Below are positions 49,827 to 54,535 of a stretch of 54,535 bases of DNA, in pieces. The first letter of the stretch is position 1, and the number at the start of each line of letters is the position of its first letter. Origin of the DNA: Microcoleus sp. FACHB-831 (GTDB lineage Bacteria; Cyanobacteriota; Cyanobacteriia; Cyanobacteriales; FACHB-T130); assembly GCF_014695585.1 (NCBI RefSeq), contig NZ_JACJON010000024.1, positions 1 through 54,535 on the forward strand, read 5' to 3'. The notes beneath the pieces are model-generated. The model searched no databases. It saw nothing but the letters and a program-made list of their open reading frames with translations, and was not told where the DNA came from. A program made the translations under genes and the position numbers.

Positions 49827-52442
49827 ATGCTGGAACCATTGATAAAACATCAAAAAAGTAAAATTGACGTACATCAATATAGAGAGTCAGAAATTAGTTT
49901 GCTGCGATCGCTGATACGATATATCTGTCAAGCCCCGGATTTTAATGCGGCGCTGGCGGTGGTACTTCGTCGAGTCTGCGAAGTGACAGGCTGGAACTAT
50001 GGCGAAGCTTGGATTCCTCGGCACGATGGCGCAGTTTTGGAATGCAGCTCCGCTTGGTATGGTAGCAGACCAAGCCTAGCACCGTTCAGGCAAGTGAGCG
50101 AAGCTATGACATTCGCACCCAATAAAGGTTTGCCAGGGCGAGTCTGGATATCCCAACAGCCCGAATGGATTCCGGATGTTTCGATTCAAACCGACGCCTT
50201 CTTTCTACGGGCAAAGATAGCCAAAACTTGCGGACTGCGGGCGGGTTTTGGCATTCCCATTATCAACACCGATAGCCTGCGGCATGGCGACGCTGATAGC
50301 GTAATAGCAGTGCTGGTGTTTTTCATGGAGGAATCAGGTGCGGAGAACCCGCAACTTGTAGAACTCGTCGAGGATGTGGCTGCGCCTTTGGGATTATTGA
50401 TGCAGCTGAAGTTATTGGAAGAGGAGCTAAAGTCGAGCGAGGCACGCTACCGTTGCATAGTTGAAGATCAAACGGAACTGATCTGTCGCTACAAACTAGA
50501 TGGTAAGTTGACCTTTGTTAATGATGCTACGTGCCGCTATTTTGGTAAAACACGAGAACAGTGTTTGGGGCAAAGCTTTGTTTCTCTGAGTGGGGATGAA
50601 AATTGCGATATCGTAGCCCAGCACCTAGCAACGCTGAGTTTGAAAAATCTCGTGTCTACGAGAGAGCAGCAGCTTGTAGTCGGGGGGGAAATCCGCTGGC
50701 TAGAATGGACTGACAGAGCGATCGCTTCTCCCGGTGGGCAACTAATTGAGTTTCAGTCTGTAGGACGTGACATCACCGCGTCTAAGCTGGCAGAGAAAGA
50801 GCGAGAACAACTGGCAAGTTTCCCCGAACTAAACCCCAATCCGATAGTAGAAGTAGATTTAGCCGGAAATATTCGTTATATCAATTCCGAAGCAGCGCAA
50901 GCATTACCAGAATTAGAAATCGCAGGCGTTTGGCACCCATTTTTAGAGGGAGTCGTAGATATAGCGATCGCTCTGCAACGAGAAGGTAAAGGGTCTCTGG
51001 CGCGGGAAGTAAAAGTCCAAAAGTGTTATTACGAACAAGTTCTGCACTATGTAGCACCGGACGCCATTCGCATATATGCCTTTGAGATCACGCAGCGCAA
51101 ACTTGCCGAAGAACAGTTAATCCACAACGCCTTTTACGATCATCTCACTGGTCTGCCTAACCGAGCCTTGTTCATGGATCGCTTAGGACAAGCGATCGCA
51201 CGCGCCAAACAGCACTCGCACTATTTATCTGCGGTGCTTTTTGTCGATCTCAACCGCTTCAAGATGGTCAACGACAGCCTCGGACACCAAGCTGGAGACC
51301 AACTGCTGGGTTATCTCGCTCAACGCCTTTTAGAGTGCCTGCGCCCAACCGATACCCTCGCACGGCTTGGCGGAGATGAGTTTGCTATCCTGCTCGAAGA
51401 AATTCAAACCGTTAGCGACGCCACTAGGGTAGCAGAGTCTATCCAACAAGCTTTAAACACTCCTTTTTATCTGAACGGACACGAACTTTACGCGACGGCT
51501 AGCATTGGTGTCGCTTATAGTACAACGGGTTACGAGCAACCCGAAGACCTGTTGCGCGATGCCGATATTGCTATGTATCATGCGAAAGCGCAAGGAAAAG
51601 GCTGTTATGAAGTGTTTGACAGGGCCATGTATGCCCAGACGGTAGCGCTGTTGCAATTGGAAAATGACCTGCGGCGGGGTATCGAACGTCAAGAGTTTCA
51701 ACTGCATTACCAGCCAATTGTGTCCTTATCGACGGGCAAGATTACCGGATTTGAGGCGCTAGTCCGCTGGAATCACCCGGAAAGGGGTCTGGTGCCTCCA
51801 GTTGAATTTATCCCCTTAGCAGAAGAAACAGGATTGATTTTTCCCTTGGGCTGGTGGATATTGGAGGAAGCTTGTCGCCAGATGGCTATTTGGCAGCAGG
51901 GATTTCCGTCTTACTCATCGTTGAGTGTTAACGTGAATCTCTCTGTAAAACAGTTTTCCCAACCAGATTTTCTGCAAAAAATTGACCAAATTCTCCAGGA
52001 AACAGGGTTAGAGGGACGCAGTTTGAAGCTGGAAATTACAGAAAGCTTACTTCAGGAAAAGTCCGACTGGCTCAAGAGTCTACTTTACCAACTGCAAAAA
52101 CGAAATATTCAGTTGTGCATTGATGACTTTGGTACCGGCTACTCTTCTTTGAGTCGTTTGCACAATTTTCCTATCAATATATTGAAGGTAGATCGCTCGT
52201 TTGTTAGCCGTCTTGGGGCAAATGGAGAAAACTCGGAAATTGTGCAGGCGATTGTAATGCTGGCTCACCATCTGGGCATGGAGGTGGTAGCAGAGGGGGT
52301 AGAATCTTCCGAACAGGCGGGACAACTGCGGGCGCTTCAAAGTGAGTCTGGGCAGGGATACTTTTTCTCACGCCCGCTGGATATTAAAGCTGTCGCAGCC
52401 CTCCTGGGCGAGGATGCATGTTTAAAAACGCACAGTTGCTAA
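49827..52442 (+). CDS. GAF-PAS-GGDEF-EAL c-di-GMP signalling protein
   Basis: 871 residues, no membrane segment. Domain order: GAF (about 20-190, with VCEVTGWNYGEAWIPRH), PAS (about 205-325, YRCIVEDQTELICRYKLDGK), a second PAS-like region (about 335-425), GGDEF (about 430-590) and EAL (about 605-855). The cyclase site is intact (RLGGDEFAILLEE). The phosphodiesterase motif reads FEALVRW with downstream IDDFGTGYSSLSRL and AEGVES, so both activities are possible and one may predominate. It should set c-di-GMP levels, which govern motility and aggregation in cyanobacteria. It follows two histidine kinases in the same orientation, but 557 bases separate it from the nearest. Confidence 0.93.
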   Translation: MLEPLIKHQKSKIDVHQYRESEISLLRSLIRYICQAPDFNAALAVVLRRVCEVTGWNYGEAWIPRHDGAVLECSSAWYGSRPSLAPFRQVSEAMTFAPNKGLPGRVWISQQPEWIPDVSIQTDAFFLRAKIAKTCGLRAGFGIPIINTDSLRHGDADSVIAVLVFFMEESGAENPQLVELVEDVAAPLGLLMQLKLLEEELKSSEARYRCIVEDQTELICRYKLDGKLTFVNDATCRYFGKTREQCLGQSFVSLSGDENCDIVAQHLATLSLKNLVSTREQQLVVGGEIRWLEWTDRAIASPGGQLIEFQSVGRDITASKLAEKEREQLASFPELNPNPIVEVDLAGNIRYINSEAAQALPELEIAGVWHPFLEGVVDIAIALQREGKGSLAREVKVQKCYYEQVLHYVAPDAIRIYAFEITQRKLAEEQLIHNAFYDHLTGLPNRALFMDRLGQAIARAKQHSHYLSAVLFVDLNRFKMVNDSLGHQAGDQLLGYLAQRLLECLRPTDTLARLGGDEFAILLEEIQTVSDATRVAESIQQALNTPFYLNGHELYATASIGVAYSTTGYEQPEDLLRDADIAMYHAKAQGKGCYEVFDRAMYAQTVALLQLENDLRRGIERQEFQLHYQPIVSLSTGKITGFEALVRWNHPERGLVPPVEFIPLAEETGLIFPLGWWILEEACRQMAIWQQGFPSYSSLSVNVNLSVKQFSQPDFLQKIDQILQETGLEGRSLKLEITESLLQEKSDWLKSLLYQLQKRNIQLCIDDFGTGYSSLSRLHNFPINILKVDRSFVSRLGANGENSEIVQAIVMLAHHLGMEVVAEGVESSEQAGQLRALQSESGQGYFFSRPLDIKAVAALLGEDACLKTHSC

Positions 52443-52809
52443 GAATAGGTATGCAGGGCGATCGCTCTATTTGAGTATTTTTGCTTGCGTGGTGACTGGT
52501 TCATAGCAAACACGCGATCGCCTAGAATGCGTATCTATTGTTACAGCAAATATCCTATCTTTTCTTATAATTTCTAAAATTTTACCTTGTAAAAACGATG
52601 ATTCCCAAACAGATCTACATTAAAAATTTGGGAATAATACTGAAATTTCAATAAATTAATTATCCTGCCTTTCAGTATAAACACGCTTTTATTTCCTGCA
52701 ATCAGCCTTTAGACTTTTGAATTAGGCTAAATTTGCATATTTATTTAATTGGCCAAACATTTGCTTTTAGCTGAACTGCTTTATTTGCAAACCTAAAATT
52801 ATCACAATT
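52443..52809. other. Intergenic region before the Ser/Thr kinase gene
   Basis: 367 bases, AT-rich with two HIP1 sites near the left end. No gene, hairpin terminator or RNA family recognised. It presumably carries the promoter of the following gene. Confidence 0.35.
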
Positions 52810-54535
52810 ATGCTAACAGTTCCTGGCTTCAAAATTTCTCTCCCAATCTACGAAAGCACTAATTCTGTTGTATTTCGGGGATGCCAAACTAAAGATAATC
52901 TGCCAGTTATTCTTAAATTCCTCAAACAAGACTATCCAACCCCCGACCAAATTACTAAATATAAGCAAGAATATGAAATTACCCGCTCTCTGAATCTAGA
53001 AAGCGTTGTGAAAGCACATAACTTGCAGAAATATCAAAACACTTTGGTAATGATACTAGAAGACTTTGGGGGTGAATCCTTAAAACATTTGACAAATTCT
53101 AGGAAATTAACTTTATTAGAATTCCTCCAAATTGCTATAAAAATCGCATCATGTTTGGGTGAAATTCATCAAAAAAATATTATTCATAAAGATATTAATC
53201 CGTCCAATATCGTTTTTAACCCAAAAATAAATAGAGTTAAAATTATCGATTTTGGCATTTCCACTGCCTTATCGCGGCAAAACCCTACGCTAAAAAGCCC
53301 CAACGTTATAGAAGGCACTCTTGCATATATGTCGCCGGAACAGACAGGGAGAATGAACAGAAGCCTGGATTACCGCACTGACTTTTACTCCCTCGGCGTC
53401 ACCTTCTATGAACTGCTTACTGGAAGAGTTCCTTTTAATGCTACTGATGCACTAGAGTTGGTGCATTGTCACATCGCGCTTACTCCAACCCCCCCTCATA
53501 AACTTAATCGTAAAATTCCCAAAGCAGTTTCAGATATTGTTATGAAACTGTTAGCTAAAACAGCGGAAGATAGATATCAAAGCGCCGAAGGAATCAAAAT
53601 AGATTTGCAACATTGTCTAACTCAATTAGAGAAAAACAACCATATTGCACCTTTTACCCTCGGTCTTGGTGATATTTCTGATAAGTTTCAAATTCCCGAA
53701 AAACTCTATGGCCGCAAGCGAGAAATTTATACCTTACTAACAGCCTTTGACCATACAAGCCAAGGCAACACCGCGATGATGTTGGTATCTGGTTATTCTG
53801 GCATTGGTAAGTCATCTCTGGTTCAAGAAATTTATAAACCGATTACCCAGCAGCGGGCTTATTTTATTTCTGGCAAATTTGACCAGTTTCAGCGCAGCGT
53901 TCCTTATTCTGCTATTGTCAGCGCCTTCCAGTCATTAATCGGGCAACTTTTAACCGAAAGTGAAGCCCAACTCAATCAGTGGAAAGAAAAACTTTTAGCA
54001 GCCTTCGGTTCTAACGGGCAAATTATTATTGATGTGATTCCTGAAGTAGAACTGCTTGTTGGAAAGCAGCCTGCCATCCAAGATCTAGGGCCAACTGAGT
54101 CTCAAAACCGCTTTAATTTGGTCTTTCAAAACTTCATTCGCGTATTTTGCCAACGCGAACATTCGTTAGTTATTTTTCTCGATGATTTGCAATGGGCTGA
54201 CTCTGCCACCCTCAACTTAATGGAGTTGATGATGACGGATGAACAGACGCGCTATCTGCTTCTGATTGGAGCTTACCGAGATAATGAAGTCAGCCCAATT
54301 CATCCCTTAATGATGACGCTTGATGTTTTGCATCGCCAGGGAGCTATCATTAACCAAATTACTCTAGCACCCTTAGAACTCGAACATATTACCCACCTGA
54401 TTGCCGACACCTTGCATAGCGGCAGTAGCACAGTAAAACCATTGGCAGAACTGGTAGTGCGTAAAACCCAGGGAAACCCCTTTTTTGTAAACCAATTTTT
54501 GAAAACTCTGTATCAGGAAAACCTGTTAACTTTTA
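52810..54535 (+). CDS. Ser/Thr protein kinase with AAA ATPase domain (partial, runs off the end)
   Basis: 575 residues are visible from ATG 52810, and the frame is open at the window end. Residues about 5-275 are a Hanks-type kinase: substrate Lys in VILKFLK, catalytic HKDINPSN, DFG (IIDFGIST), APE-like SPEQTGRMNRSLDYRTDFYS. The first glycine-rich loop is weak (STNSVVFRG). From about 300 an AAA_16-type ATPase follows: LYGRKREIYTLL, Walker A GYSGIGKSSLV, GKFDQFQRSVPYSAIVSAFQ, Walker B VIFLDDLQWADSATL. This order is that of giant cyanobacterial proteins that go on with a GAF domain and a histidine kinase, or in some cases PAS/GGDEF; the expected remainder is outside the window. Confidence 0.9.
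   Translation, partial: MLTVPGFKISLPIYESTNSVVFRGCQTKDNLPVILKFLKQDYPTPDQITKYKQEYEITRSLNLESVVKAHNLQKYQNTLVMILEDFGGESLKHLTNSRKLTLLEFLQIAIKIASCLGEIHQKNIIHKDINPSNIVFNPKINRVKIIDFGISTALSRQNPTLKSPNVIEGTLAYMSPEQTGRMNRSLDYRTDFYSLGVTFYELLTGRVPFNATDALELVHCHIALTPTPPHKLNRKIPKAVSDIVMKLLAKTAEDRYQSAEGIKIDLQHCLTQLEKNNHIAPFTLGLGDISDKFQIPEKLYGRKREIYTLLTAFDHTSQGNTAMMLVSGYSGIGKSSLVQEIYKPITQQRAYFISGKFDQFQRSVPYSAIVSAFQSLIGQLLTESEAQLNQWKEKLLAAFGSNGQIIIDVIPEVELLVGKQPAIQDLGPTESQNRFNLVFQNFIRVFCQREHSLVIFLDDLQWADSATLNLMELMMTDEQTRYLLLIGAYRDNEVSPIHPLMMTLDVLHRQGAIINQITLAPLELEHITHLIADTLHSGSSTVKPLAELVVRKTQGNPFFVNQFLKTLYQENLLTF

Overview
The window is chromosomal DNA from a cyanobacterium, most likely a filamentous one of the Microcoleus/Oscillatoria/Coleofasciculus type. 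The evidence is the frequent GCGATCGC (HIP1) octamer, heptanucleotide tandem repeats of the GATTTTG type, PEP-CTERM and DUF928 proteins, a GUN4 domain, a Ggt-like sugar transporter, and multi-domain sensor kinases typical of these organisms. The species is an inference. I saw no rRNA, tRNA or CRISPR array.

Layout. 1-4.3 kb is a graveyard: a 5'-truncated thioester-reductase remnant, an internally deleted IS630-type transposase, a WD40-GUN4 fusion gene, and a decayed IS5-type transposase. 4.6-17.6 kb holds ordinary single genes: a TPR (TTC38-like) protein, an isochorismatase-fold hydrolase, a DUF7219-like protein overlapping a stand-alone response regulator, ilvE, a leaderless PhnD-like protein divergent from a Crp/Fnr regulator, a DUF202 membrane protein, acireductone dioxygenase, MgtC/SapB, an rrf2-cysK operon, a LuxR-type HTH protein, a DUF928 protein and a PEP-CTERM surface protein. 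17.6-29.3 kb carries a very large alpha-2-macroglobulin lipoprotein without a thioester and penicillin-binding protein 1C, a pair often neighbours in other bacteria. Here they are separated by a glycosyltransferase and the wreck of an AbrB-Doc toxin-antitoxin operon. An 845-bp IS5-family element sits exactly at the antitoxin/toxin junction, a 92-bp MITE sits inside the toxin, and the toxin also has an amber codon. Both insertions can be reversed on paper to give a perfect operon.

29.4-33.3 kb is the most unusual part: three paralogous proteins with a glycine-zipper-like hydrophobic segment followed by tandem 18-residue amphipathic repeats (7+11 spacing, exactly five helical turns), with strong ribosome binding sites and a leader shared by two of them. 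I know of no function for this family; membrane coating or desiccation protection is a guess.

33.4-37.8 kb is a four-gene carbohydrate ABC importer operon (binding protein, two permeases, ATPase) resembling GgtBCDA, with an interspersed repeat in every intergenic spacer. 38.5-47.0 kb contains a phosphonate/selenate-type ABC importer whose permease (a fused double PhnE), ATPase (PhnC) and binding protein (PhnD) are separated by other genes. Among these is an NCS1-type permease with a Cys-rich C-terminal tail, divergent from a histidine kinase. 47-54.5 kb continues as a signalling island: a second, paralogous histidine kinase, a GAF-PAS-GGDEF-EAL protein, and a Ser/Thr kinase-AAA protein that runs off the end of the window.

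Heptamer repeats have also entered two coding sequences in frame (pbpC and phnE), adding the same NPKSKIQ-type peptide to two unrelated proteins.
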